This document shows positions 53,001 to 62,800 of a stretch of 64,000 bases of DNA, one piece after another. Under the pieces are notes generated by a model, which saw nothing but the letters and a program-made list of their open reading frames with translations, had not been told where the DNA came from and searched no databases. How positions within the stretch are numbered: the first letter of the stretch is position 1; every line of letters begins with the position of its first letter. Made by a program: the position numbers and the translations under genes. This DNA comes from Asterias rubens. Taxonomy: Eukaryota; Echinodermata; Asteroidea; Forcipulatida; Asteriidae. Location: NCBI RefSeq assembly GCF_902459465.1, contig NC_047066.1:14883047-14947046 (forward strand), given 5' to 3'.

Positions 53001-56000
53001 AGATAGTTGTCTAACATCCCTATACAAAGATTCTGCATTTTGATCAGTTAAAGGGAAGGTACATGTACACGTTTGGTAATAACTCAAAACAAATATTAAC
53101 TTAAAAACTGACTTGGTAACGAGCATTGGAGAGCATTAGATAGTATAAAACATTGTGAGAAACGGGTCCCTCTGAAATAGCATAGATTTTGAGAAAGAGG
53201 TAATTTCTCACTAAAATAATAATAGGCTTCTAGCCAGAAGTCTTTTATTCCTATCTGAAAGCACACAAATTCGTCCAACAGCAGAACAAGGGTGTTTTTT
53301 CTCTCATGTTTTTCTCGCACCTTCGATGACCAATTTAGCTCAAATTTTCACAGGCTTGTTATTTTATGCTGATGTGGGATACACAAAGCGAGAAGACTGG
53401 TCTTTGACAATTACCAAACGTGTATCTTCCCTTTAAATCCTGTTGCTGCATGTACATGTATACATATATGCAGCAAGCAATGTATTACATGTACATAGCT
53501 ACAAAAGTTTGTGGTACATGTAGATCCAATGTAGACATCTAAGATAAAGAACAGTATGCTTGGAGTTTTAGGCCTATAAAACAATTATAAATCCTCTACG
53601 TAAGTCAGGAAAAATTACAAATCTCAAACCTCACCTTAAAATGGGGTAAAAAAAATGTCTTTTCATGTGATAGGTCTACTCTAGAAAAATATTAAGCGAG
53701 ATGCCATCCAACATGTGTCCGTGTGTCTGTGTAATACAAAGATGAACTTTATTTTGTTCCTTTAGTCCCAAAAAACTGTGACAATAATACATTGAACTGT
53801 GATATCATCAATGGTTGAACGGGTGAATACGGGTGAATTACCTCTTTCATGTAAGCACCTTGCAAACTTGGCACCCTGCAAACTTGGCACCCTGCAAACT
53901 CGGCACCCGCCTATTTTTGACAAAAAAACTCTGCAACTACCAGTTCGCTTGTTGAAGGGTCGAGTGGAAACCAAGTAACACACATTACTTGCACGATTTG
54001 CAACAGCAGATTTTATGTCTCTGTAACTCTAGCTAACTTTCAAGAAAGTTTTTTTTCTCCTTTTTTTCGGGCAGTCAGCAGTCAGTTCTTAAAATGTTGT
54101 TTGCATCCATGTCTGTGAAATGGTGAAACGCGGTGCCATTTTGGTATGTCGGCCTATTGCCAAGTTGGGCTTTTAAACACATAAAAGAGTTTGATTGAAG
54201 ATGGACAGACTTGATGGTCGTGGGGACTTTTTGCCCTATAGCCAGTCAAAAATTATGTGCATGCATGCTAGTTGACTGCGCATGCGGTGTTCAGTGCATA
54301 AGTGTGTCTCTATTTTTAAATTACTTCGTTATATTTGCTGCGTGTTAAAATTTATGTATTTCTATGGTATTTTTCTGGCAATTTTAGTTCGGAAAATATC
54401 CAGCTTTCACAGCTTTTTCTAATAATATTTGTTCTGTCTATTCGAAAATAACTTGTATTTATATACAATTGTTATTATAATAATTGGCTGTTTTCGACAG
54501 AAGGTGCCAAGTTCACCAATTTTCAAGAAGGGTGACAAACACAGACCTGAAAACTACCGCCCAATATCTCTCACTTCAATCATCTGCAGGACGGCTGAAC
54601 ATATCATCCACAGCCAGACAATTCAACATCTTGAAACCCACAACTTGTTAACAGCCTGCCAATTTGGTTTTTAGAAAGAAGCGTTCCTGCGACTCACAGC
54701 TCCTGATCACAGTAGTTGACCTACATGTAGCCAGAGGACTCCGAGACAAGCAGCAGATGGATGCCATCCTATTAGATTTCTTGAAGGCATTTGATCGAGT
54801 TCCACAGCTTCTACTACTTTAACTTCATCACTATGGTGTCAGAGGCTTGCTACTCTCTTGGATTCGTGATTTCTTATCAGGACGTACCCAACAAGTCATC
54901 TTAGAGGGAAAAAAGAGCAACGTTGCCAGCGTCACATCAGGGGTTCCTCAAGGTTCCGTCCTTGGTCTCCTTTTGTTCTTAGTATTCATCAACGACCTGC
55001 CTAAGTGTGTTAGCTCTAATATACGCCTCCATGCTGACGACGCCCTCCTGTATAGACCAATCCAATCCCAAGATGACATCACTATACTACAAAAAGATCT
55101 TGCCAACCTCAGCCTTTCAACGCAGCCAAATGTGAAGTTCTCAGAATCTCCAAGAAACAGAACAACATTCTGGGAGCTACCCCTTACTCAATCCATGGGT
55201 CTGCACTTGAAACCATTAATAGGCAAAGTACCTGGGAGTCACCATCAACAAAAACCTCAGCTGGAAACCACATGTCCAAAACATCTGCAACAAGAGCAAC
55301 AGCAGCCTTGGCTTTCTTCGTCAGAAAATGCCCTCCAAAGATCAAGAACTGGCCTACAAGACATATGTACGTCCCACCCTCGAGTACTCGTCATCAGTAT
55401 GGGACCCACACACCCAAGATCTCCCAGATAGACATGGTTCAGCGGCGTGCCGCAAGATTTGTGATGGCTGACTACGACCAAAAGAACAGTGTCACACAGA
55501 TGCTGAATAACCTCCAATGGCAATCTCTTCATGAACGCCGAGCCAAAAGCAAAGTCATCATAATGTATAGGATTGTGCACGGTCTTGTTGCCATCCCGGC
55601 GGCACCACCCTATGTATCATGTACTTACACCCATCTTCATCAAATCAGACTAGAGGCCACCATCTACAATTCACACAACAGCATTGTACAATACTCTCAT
55701 ACCAGCATAGTTTCTTGCCAAGTGTCATTTGTATCTGGAATGCCCTACCAGCCATCATGGTTTCAGCTCAGTCTCTGGAGGTCTTCCGGAGTTGCCTGAA
55801 CCCACTCACCCTCCGATAGTCTACACCACACACTGACATCTTTTTACTTGCACCTTGACCTCAGTCTGTAGCACATTTGTGTTACATTTGTTCCTGTGAC
55901 AAAGCACCTTTGCACCACAGTACGACTATACTCCTCTGGAGGGATGTAAAGTTATTGGAAGATAGATAGATATTCGTATTTGTGAATGTGCTGAGTTTGT

Positions 56001-56445
56001 TGGTGCAGAGTTTGCAAGAAAGGTTGGGTATATTTCTGTATGGCACCACCACTTTTTGCACTCATTTGAACAAAAAGGGATCTCATTTTGAGGTAAATTA
56101 GAATAATAATAATAGATACATCTATATTATTTTATATCGAATGAAAAAGTGGTGGCGCCATACGGAAACTTTTCCGCCCGGTCCCCCATATAATTTAAAT
56201 ACAATACTAGATAGCCAATTAAAAAAAACATCGGTCGGCGTTGACGTAAAGTGTCAACAACTTTGATCGTAATTTTCTTCATTTTACTCACAAATTACAA
56301 AAAAACAAAAAGACACAGTATACTTCATAACTGCTTCACTTACTTTTCTGTATGTATCTCGCCATTGTGGGCTTGTATTTTTGTACAATGCACGATGTTT
56401 TTCCATGCGGACAGAAGTTGGTGACTTTCCTCTGGGAGTCGCCAT
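47032..56445 (-). CDS. RPAIN: RPA-interacting protein (RPAIN/RIP-alpha type)
   Basis: RPAIN binds replication protein A and, in vertebrates, carries it into the nucleus through importin-beta. Coding exons on the minus strand: 56445-56344, 52966-52760, 52325-52253, 50890-50779, 49602-49539, 48268-48131, 47061-47032. All are GT-AG and in frame, giving 241 aa (human 219). The N-terminal motif reads LYKNTSPQWRDTYRK, then RCFQRLRNSRENLLQKFR and EVMAEEWKLMQ, as in the conserved RPA-interacting N-domain. The middle has IIAEYEASLQ. The C-terminal zinc-binding part uses C160-x2-C163, C177-x-C179 and a final C231-x2-C234. The last exon is only 30 nt (MCDFLFIVI, stop). Exon 1 precedes an intron of about 3.4 kb that holds a dead LINE. 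A Ser/Gly-rich insert (SSPGASSPGRGS) occurs in exon 2. Confidence 0.95.
47437..47806. mobile_element. TIR element flanked by TTAA, distinct subfamily
   Basis: The left end is TTAAAGCCATTATACACTTTCGG and the right end is CCGAAAGTGTATTTAA. The interior resembles family A in AATAACAAACCTGTGAACAT and GGCTCAATCGGTCATCGGAG. It lies in the last RPAIN intron. Confidence 0.75.
48854..49009. mobile_element. Foldback with GGGAATCAAAGTGTG arms
   Basis: GGGAATCAAAGTGTGTTGAA faces CACCACACATTGATTCCC, and AACTAGTGGTTTAAACCCGC faces GGATTAAACCACTAGTT. The centre pairs CTGGTTCTTGATAATTTACC with its inverse. It lies in RPAIN intron 5. Confidence 0.75.
49370..49487 (-). mobile_element. tRNA-like SINE fragment, family L
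   Basis: On the minus strand, GATGGCCTAACTGTCATGCG, a B box GGGTTCAAATCCAAG and CATGTGTCCTTGAGCAAGAC give the head and first body segment. It lies in RPAIN intron 5, close to exon 5. Confidence 0.6.
50225..50560 (+). mobile_element. tRNA-derived SINE, well-preserved head
   Basis: It has a tRNA-like head with GGTGGCACGGTTGGCTTGTG, a plausible anticodon arm CGCCTCTCACCAAGGTG, an exact B-box consensus GGTTCGATTCC at 50,279-50,289 and CGGTCGGGGCC. The body runs TGTGAGTTGAGTTGTGTGTT to TTAGCCCCCAAATTATTATT. It differs from families L and S. It lies in RPAIN intron 4, and the parent tRNA is not resolved. Confidence 0.7.
51811..52180 (-). mobile_element. tRNA-Leu-like SINE, family L, near full length
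   Basis: On the minus strand: GTGTCATGGCCGAGCGGATA (A box TGGCCGAGCGG, as in tRNA-Leu), a B box segment GTGTGGCTCCGAATCCCGG, TGTCCCTGAGCAAGACACTT, GGGTAAGTGGGTACCTGTGA, and a tail TATATAAGAAGCCACTTTTA followed by (TTA)n. Confidence 0.8.
53048..53436. mobile_element. TIR element, family A variant, full length
   Basis: The ends are TTAAAGGGAAGGTACATGTA/CACGTTTGG and CCAAACGTGTATCTTCCCTTTAA, both with TTAA. It lies in RPAIN intron 1. Confidence 0.8.
53857..53908. repeat. Short tandem repeat, 18-bp unit
   Basis: Three units of CACCCTGCAAACTTGG-type sequence (AACTTGGCACCCTGCA) lie in tandem. Confidence 0.65.
54497..55972 (+). pseudogene. Non-LTR retrotransposon, reverse-transcriptase region, dead copy
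   Basis: The plus strand encodes IFKKGDKHRPENYRPISL, GVPQGSVLG, then HADDALLYR at the catalytic motif, and later the thumb/C-terminal region (QRRAARFVM, WNALPAIM). This is a jockey/CR1-type LINE polymerase. The endonuclease part is absent (5' truncation). The frame is broken by stops near 54,675 and 54,820 and by shifts after about 55,120, 55,430 and 55,620. The catalytic tetrad begins with His instead of Tyr or Phe. A 3' UTR follows and ends in a short (GATA)n tract, typical of some LINE tails. The copy lies in RPAIN intron 1, opposite to the host gene. Confidence 0.85.
56034..56176. mobile_element. Foldback with TCCGTATGGCGCCACCACTT arms (copy 2)
   Basis: TTCTGTATGGCACCACCACT faces AGTGGTGGCGCCATACGGAA. 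It lies in RPAIN intron 1, about 170 bp downstream of the exon 1 donor, and matches 39,179-39,314. Confidence 0.7.
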
Positions 56446-57297
56446 TTTGATTATGGCGGGTTTCAATACGGAATTCTGGGTAAACAAAACTTTTGCCCAA
56501 ACTCTCGATCTCTGCCGCACATGGTGTGGTGCAATTAATACAAATATTATTTGGGAATGAAAACCACAAGAAAAAAAATAATAATTTGGGCTCAGATGAA
56601 AAAAAAACATAGAAAAAAAAGTTTGAATAATATTTCATGATTCATTTATTTAAAAATAGTTTTAGATTTGATCCTATAGTTTGCGAAGATTATGAGATTT
56701 GTGGATTATGTGTGTGACTTCTATGTGGGATTGGAACCAAATACATTGTAACTTCATTCAACATATTCACTGATTTGTACAGTAAAAATACCAGTAAAGA
56801 ATTTTTAAAAATAAGAATAAATCCGTCAAGCAACATGGACGTTTCAATGCATCTAAATTATTTTTTGCCCCCAACAATTGTGCAAAATTTTGTTTTAAGA
56901 GCAGTCACTTTTTTGTGCTACTATCATTAATTTATCCTCCGAAAACCTGTAGGCCTATAATGTATGCACACTGACATTGGAAATGCTAGCTATATCACTT
57001 GTGACCAGACTATCTCAGCCTTACTTTGGTATTATAATTGTTTGGTATAGACCATGTGAACTTTGTTTACAATACTGCACGGGTCATATGGGAAAGTTGA
57101 CATTTTGTGTCATAATTTTCACAAAAATCTAAGAATTATGACAGTAAAAGCTGGACAAGTTTTGAGATGTGCCCCCCTTTCATCATATCAAAAGTTGATA
57201 AGAATAAGACAGAGCAATCTCCATGAAATAAACAAATTTTATGATTTCTTCCATTAGGCTGTGTACAAATTTTGCCTGCAGGAAAGTTCCAAGCGTC

Positions 57298-57410
57298 GAT
57301 TTCACAAAGAGTTAGGACTAGAGATATACAAATTGCATGGATAGTCCTAAGTTAGGATTAGTAACAGGTCCTAACTCGAGATAAGACTAGTCCTAACTCT
57401 TTGTGAAATC
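57298..57410. mobile_element. Foldback with GATTTCACAAAGAGTTAGGA arms
   Basis: GATTTCACAAAGAGTTAGGACTAG faces its inverse, ending CCTAACTCTTTGTGAAATC. The centre (AGTCCTAAGTTAGGATTAGT) is again self-complementary. It lies between RPAIN and SUPT4H1. Confidence 0.8.
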
Positions 57411-57499
57411 CACCCCAGGCTCTTTGGCTCTTTTGTAAACATGTGATGCCACAGGTCACATTGCCTATACCAGTAGTGCTAAAATACTGCTAATCCCCC

Positions 57500-57713
57500 A
57501 TATAGTGGAATGAACTTCCCTCCTATATTAAATCTGCTGAAACAGTGAATGTGTTTAAGAAGATTCTCAAAACCTACCTCTTTCCTAATTGATTTTTTTT
57601 TGTTCTATTATTGTTTGTTTGTATGTTTAATTTATTGCTCTTTGTAAACGCTGTGATATGGTTTTACCATGAATAGCGTACCTAAATGCTTAATAATAAT
57701 AATAATAATAATA
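57500..57713 (+). pseudogene. LINE 3' end fragment (CR1/L2-like) with (AAT)n tail
   Basis: The plus strand encodes WNELPSYIKSAETVNVFKK and ILKTYLFPN, then a stop, then a short 3' UTR (TTTATTGCTCTTTGTAAACG, TAGCGTACCTAAATGC) and an (AAT)n tail. It is 5'-truncated, and the tail shows a true 3' end. Confidence 0.8.
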
Positions 57714-59339
57714 TAAAATAACCCTTTCCATGACTAAATGTTTCCTGGTAATTACTTCATGTACTTGATAAAGTGCTTGAGGATAGTAAAGCCAAATACA
57801 AAAACAAATCAATCCAAAAATCAAAAGTAGTCTTTTTAAAAATGTATTTTATTCAAAAATGACATCAAGAATGAAGAAAACACACTTTTAGGTTATTTTC
57901 AGTTCTTTTCAGAAAAAGTGTCACCTTACACTGTAGGCCTGGAATTAATTCTTTAAGTGGGCAAGGACACATCATTTTTGCAAAGGGCTCTTTCGAAAAT
58001 CTTAAAGTCTTTAGTCTATGGGAAACACTGGAGGGGCGGCACCAAGGCCAAGACCAGAGGCAATAGAGGACATGGCCATTGTGTAATTCCAGGCCTTACA
58101 TTGTGTAATAAAATTATTGTTTGATAATATAATGAGGCAAATATTATCCCATTATGACCACCATGGTGTGGCAGGCTTTGAAATAACCCATGGCATCAAC
58201 AGTAATTGTCGTGGTGCAATGTGCTTTTGCTGTGGTGCCTTGTGCAAGGTTCCTGTACAAATTTAAATTTTCTTCATAAAGGTGCCCCAATGCCCCTAAC
58301 CAGAGGGAACTTGATGTACCCCTTCAGGAGCACAGTTCAAGGCCTGTTGTGACGCCAGCAGCCTAACTTTATTCTAAACCCATTCTAATATTACATGCTA
58401 TTAAATTTGTAAGAGTTTTCCCACCAAGTAGTGGCAGAGAAAGAACCACAGTCCACACTTTGTTTGTGAGTTTCATACCAATAAGCCAACTGTAACGAAA
58501 CAAATTATACTCACTCAAGTTTCTTTTTTATTAAAAAGATTGTTCAAGTTTGTTAATTTCAAAAAGAGGGAGATGTTGTAATACTACTTTTATATGTGTG
58601 GAGGCACACATGTTGAATAAGTAGGATTTGAAACTTTGCATGGTGGAAATACGATATGGAAAGTATTGCGGTAACAACATGTAATGACTATCTCTAAATG
58701 AGTTGGGGCGGTTCTGAAAAGAACCACTGGTTCCAACTCGACGTTTCGATCAGTATGCTCTGATCGTCTTCTGGAGAAAGCCAGAGCATTTAGTACCAAC
58801 TTCAACACATGTTGGTAATAAATACTCCATCTTACGATCACATCAAAAACAACAGTAAGTCTATACATGATACTTGAAGGGCACCACTGAAGACTGCCCT
58901 CAGTGAGTTGTGCATGGACTTGATAATGAGAAGTCATTCAAATGTAAACAAGTTCAACTTTATTTTATAAATTATGCTTATCACTATTACCGATGAAGTA
59001 ATTACATTAATTAACACATCATAGAAAAAAAACGGTTTGGAATGAAACAGGGCAGATAAAAAAAAGGTCTGAAAACAAGGTCTTTCGAATGTTTTTTACT
59101 TGGTGTTTATCTTGGTTTTACAAGCCCTATTATGCATTCTGGGGCATTATAAATGGTTTTATCGTGATGATTGTTGTCAAACTAGTCCTAAAAAATTAAA
59201 ACGATTTTATTTGGGGGGTTTTCGGCTGAAATGTGCACATATCAGCACGCAACTCGCACAGATCGGCCAAATACGCTACCTTGTGCATTGGGGAGAACCC
59301 TCCACATTTGTCTGTATAGGCTACCACTTGAACTTGTAA
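57714..59339. other. Intergenic stretch between RPAIN and SUPT4H1
   Basis: No gene is visible. At 58,050-58,335 there is diffuse repeat sequence related to the GCCTTGGTGCCC family (GGCACCAAGGCCAAGACCAG, TGTGGTGCCTTGTGCAAGGT). The item at 58,625 is listed separately. The rest is unremarkable AT-rich DNA. Confidence 0.55.
58625..58800 (-). mobile_element. ACCATG-armed repeat carrying a GATCGAAACGTCGAG module
   Basis: The plus-left part (TTTGAAACTTTGCATGGTGG, AATACGATATGGAAAG, GACTATCTCTAAATGAGTTG) is the same as the left arm of the foldback in the INO80B 3' UTR. Here the right arm is replaced. On the minus strand it reads AGAAGACGATCAGAGCATAC followed by TGATCGAAACGTCGAGTTGG, in which GATCAG/CTGATC can pair. 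A decayed relative is at 9,857-10,030. Confidence 0.6.
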
Positions 59340-59716
59340 TAATAATAATAATAGTGGCTTCTTATATAGCACTCAGGTAGTGGCTTCTTATAATAGCACT
59401 CAGGTCCGTTGCGCAGTGACACTCATTGCTTCAACATTATTACCCCTGGTCACTGGGCCTTAAGTCATTCCTTAAACCATCTCAGCTCCCTGGGGAGTTA
59501 TCAGCCTGTGCCGCCAAATATGTAGCGCACTAAGCTTATCACTCACAATAACCAACTCTGCCCTCACAGGTACCCATTTACCCCTGGGTGGAGAGAAGCA
59601 ATTATAAGTGTCTTGCTCAGGGACACAAGTGTCACGACCGGGATTCAAACCCACACTCTGCTGAACATAAACAGCAGAACTTGAGTTCGGTGCTCTTAAC
59701 CGCTCGGCCACGACAC
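59340..59716 (-). mobile_element. tRNA-Leu-like SINE, family L, full length
   Basis: On the minus strand: GTGTCGTGGCCGAGCGGTTA (A box), GGGTTTGAATCCCGGTCGTG (B box), ACACTTGTGTCCCTGAGCAA, TGGGTACCTGTGAGGGCAGA, GGCGGCACAGGCTGATAACT, and a tail of AAGAAGCCACTATTATTATT. A short duplication of the 3' segment (AGTGGCTTCTTATA twice) is present. It lies just downstream of the SUPT4H1 stop codon and may form part of its 3' UTR. Confidence 0.8.
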
Positions 59717-59804
59717 GCCTCGTAGGATAATTAACAATATTAGACAAATAATACAAGCAAAGACTTTTGAGACAAACACTTAAAAAGTAAACTAATATTG
59801 TTCT

Positions 59805-62800
59805 TCATGATCTTGTACTGGTGTCTCTGGATCTGTAGGTAATTCCTCGACTCTTTAATTCTCTGATGACTGCATTCGGGAGTCGCCCTGTGACTGAGAT
59901 GGCATAGCAACCTTTCTGATTTCGATCTGTGGTCATATATGTAAAAGGGCAATGGACGGTCATGGCAAGAACTCTAAGAAACATTTCTGTGAGATAAGTA
60001 ACTCAAAATGTGTATTCTAATTACAGACTATTCTTCCTGCGTGGACAAAACCGCTCCAGATTTTGAGTGATTCCACCACCTTTTAAAAATGAAACTATGA
60101 CACATAAAGCTCGCCCCATACTTCCTGTGAATGCGAATGCGATACGAATGTTGGCGTCACAAAGTTGCAATAATTGATTCGCAGGGGTTGAGTTGTGCTC
60201 AACTCTCTTGCAAATATCGCATCGCATTTCGCATTCACCAGAATGGCCTAACACTCCTCCTTCACCAGGCTTAACACTACTCCGACTGTTAACCCCTTTT
60301 AGGATTGAGGAGAAACATATCCTGTTTTAAAATTGAGGAATAACTCATCCAAGTTTCATGAAACAATTCTTACTTATTCTCTGCCATTTTCCAACCCAGC
60401 TGTCTTCAGGGCTTGTGAGGGCAATAATTCTGAAACACAAAGACACAATTTGTAAAATTTGATGAGAGCTCCTTTGATAAAGTTTAATTTCACTAATATA
60501 GGAAACAGGCATGTAATGTATGATTTTTGAAAGGGCAAGGGCACCAAGGCATTTTTACCTTGTGTAAGGGCACCCTATTAGGAAATTGTAAATTTCTACT
60601 GGTTACTTTAAGGGCACAAAGGCAATGACTTGGGGGCATTTAGGCAATCCGTTCAAGTCACCTGGAAGTGGTATTTTTTCAAAATAAAGCTTTTGTCACT
60701 AATATATGTGTTTTGATGAGTGGAATGTGAATAAACAGTTAACTAAGGTTTTAAAAAATCAGTTCTTATGTTATTTACAAATTTAAGAGTAGACCCCGAC
60801 CCGAGAGGGCGCTGTTTGTGACGTCAATCAAGGCAGACTTTGCCTGTAATGCGTAGAGTAAACACAATTGCAAGTACATGTACAGACCAAGTCGTGAGTT
60901 TGTACGTTTTTTTTTTCTTTTTTCGGCAATGCCGACCAGGTGTATTGCTGCTGAATGCAGAAAAACACTTTTTGAAATGTACCAACTCACGACTTGGACG
61001 CACATGTACTTTGCACGTGTGTTTACTATACGCATTGCAGGCAAAGTCTGCCTCGATTGACGTCACAAAAGGGGTAGGCGGAGTCAGCCCCCCAAACAAC
61101 TTTATATATTTTTTAAACATATAAATCGTGACAAACAATTACTAAAAAAATTGTTTTATTGTTCGTAAGCATATATACTCTTATGTTTGAAAGAAAAAAC
61201 ATTCTATTTCCAGGTGACTTTAAGTATCAGGCCCACCTGAGGAAACCATTATCAAACCTGATACTTCACAAAGGTAATCGAGGCTAATGCCTCAATATCC
61301 CTAGGCATTGCATTGATGCCCCTTTGATTCCAAACAACTTTTCCTGACAAAGGGGGGCCATTAATCAAAACAACTAAAAACAACCCTGCCCTAACAAGAA
61401 TGCAGGATTGTAAAAAATCGTTGACTGACCCAACAGACTATAAACAGAAGTGCCTTTTGACTTGTCCAATTACTGTTTACACTCGCATTTGGCAAGGAGG
61501 ACCAACGCAGAGGTAGAACCCTGTACTTACCCATCAAAGGATGTACTTGTGCAATCATATACAATATCTCTGTTGCCCTTCATTTGCAGGTATTCCTCAC
61601 AGTTATCACAACCATCCAGTTCAAACTGGTCAAGTGTCTGTGAATAACGAAACAAAGAAAAGAAACAAGAATTGAATTGATAATAAGTGAAATAATTAGT
61701 CTGTAGAAGTAAGTATTAAAGTAAGTAAAAGTAATTGTCTGAGTAATGGGGCGGGCCTGCGGCCATTCGAGCTGCCCAGGGTTTTATGGGTGTATTCTGA
61801 ACAAAACACATGCCGGACAAAAGACCTGCTATTATCAATGACAGATTATGGCGTGCATGTTTGGGATTTGTTTGTAATTGCCTAATTAGGGTTTTTAATA
61901 TAAAAAAAAATTAAAAATAAAAGCCATTCCTAATAATATAATAACAACGAAATGTCGGTCAAATATTCGGATAATTTTCCGCACGTCGCCACCAACTGAC
62001 CAATAAATATTCTGCCATGGGACTCACTTACTACGAATGCATTTCTCTCTTTCAGGACATTGTGGACAAATGTTTTGTTAGTGTTTAGGCCTATGTCATG
62101 ACAAAATTCCCTCGTAACCCTCTGGCCATGCAGCCGTCGGGAGAAGGGTTACTTTCGCAACCTGGGAAATAAGATCAACTCTCATAACATTTTAATTTGC
62201 CCAACATCAATTGGAGTGACAACAACTGTGTGTCAACCAGAAGCGGGTACAGCTATAAAGCTGCAGATCAACTGGTCACCCTACATGTAGTTGAAGAACA
62301 TGGGCCCACTCAACATGTCAATCAACCCATAAGAAAACAGGGAAACGCCGAGAACTTCTTCGAGACTTGGTTTTCACCAACAATCCTGACATACTCGACA
62401 AAGTCCCGCACTGTTGTCTTATCTCCAAACATATTATGGATTAAGTGGGGAGATCTCAACATGGGCGCAGGTTTATCTGACGGGGCGTACATGTACCCAA
62501 CAAGTCGTAAATAATGGGCATACACGTACATCACTCCCAGCAGTTGCACTCCTGGTGTGCCACAAGGCACTGTCACTGGTCCATTTTTGTTTTTGTTGTA
62601 CATCAATGACCTTCCAAACAACATCACCTCCCAGACCTATGCTTTTTGCAGATGACTGCTTGCTTTACACCCCAAATCCTACCAACGGGGACACCAGCAC
62701 TTTGCAGAATGACCTGAAACTCCTGGAAACCTGGCAAGACACTTGGTTAATGGATTTTAATCCAAGCAAGTGCTGCACCATGACCATAGGCAAGAGAAAC

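Noticed and set aside
60775-61138. Four mutually overlapping frames of 60-104 residues
   Set aside because: They are produced by the long inverted arms; only the short [10 protein letters not shown] start at the centre looks like protein-derived sequence, and that is reported as a finding.
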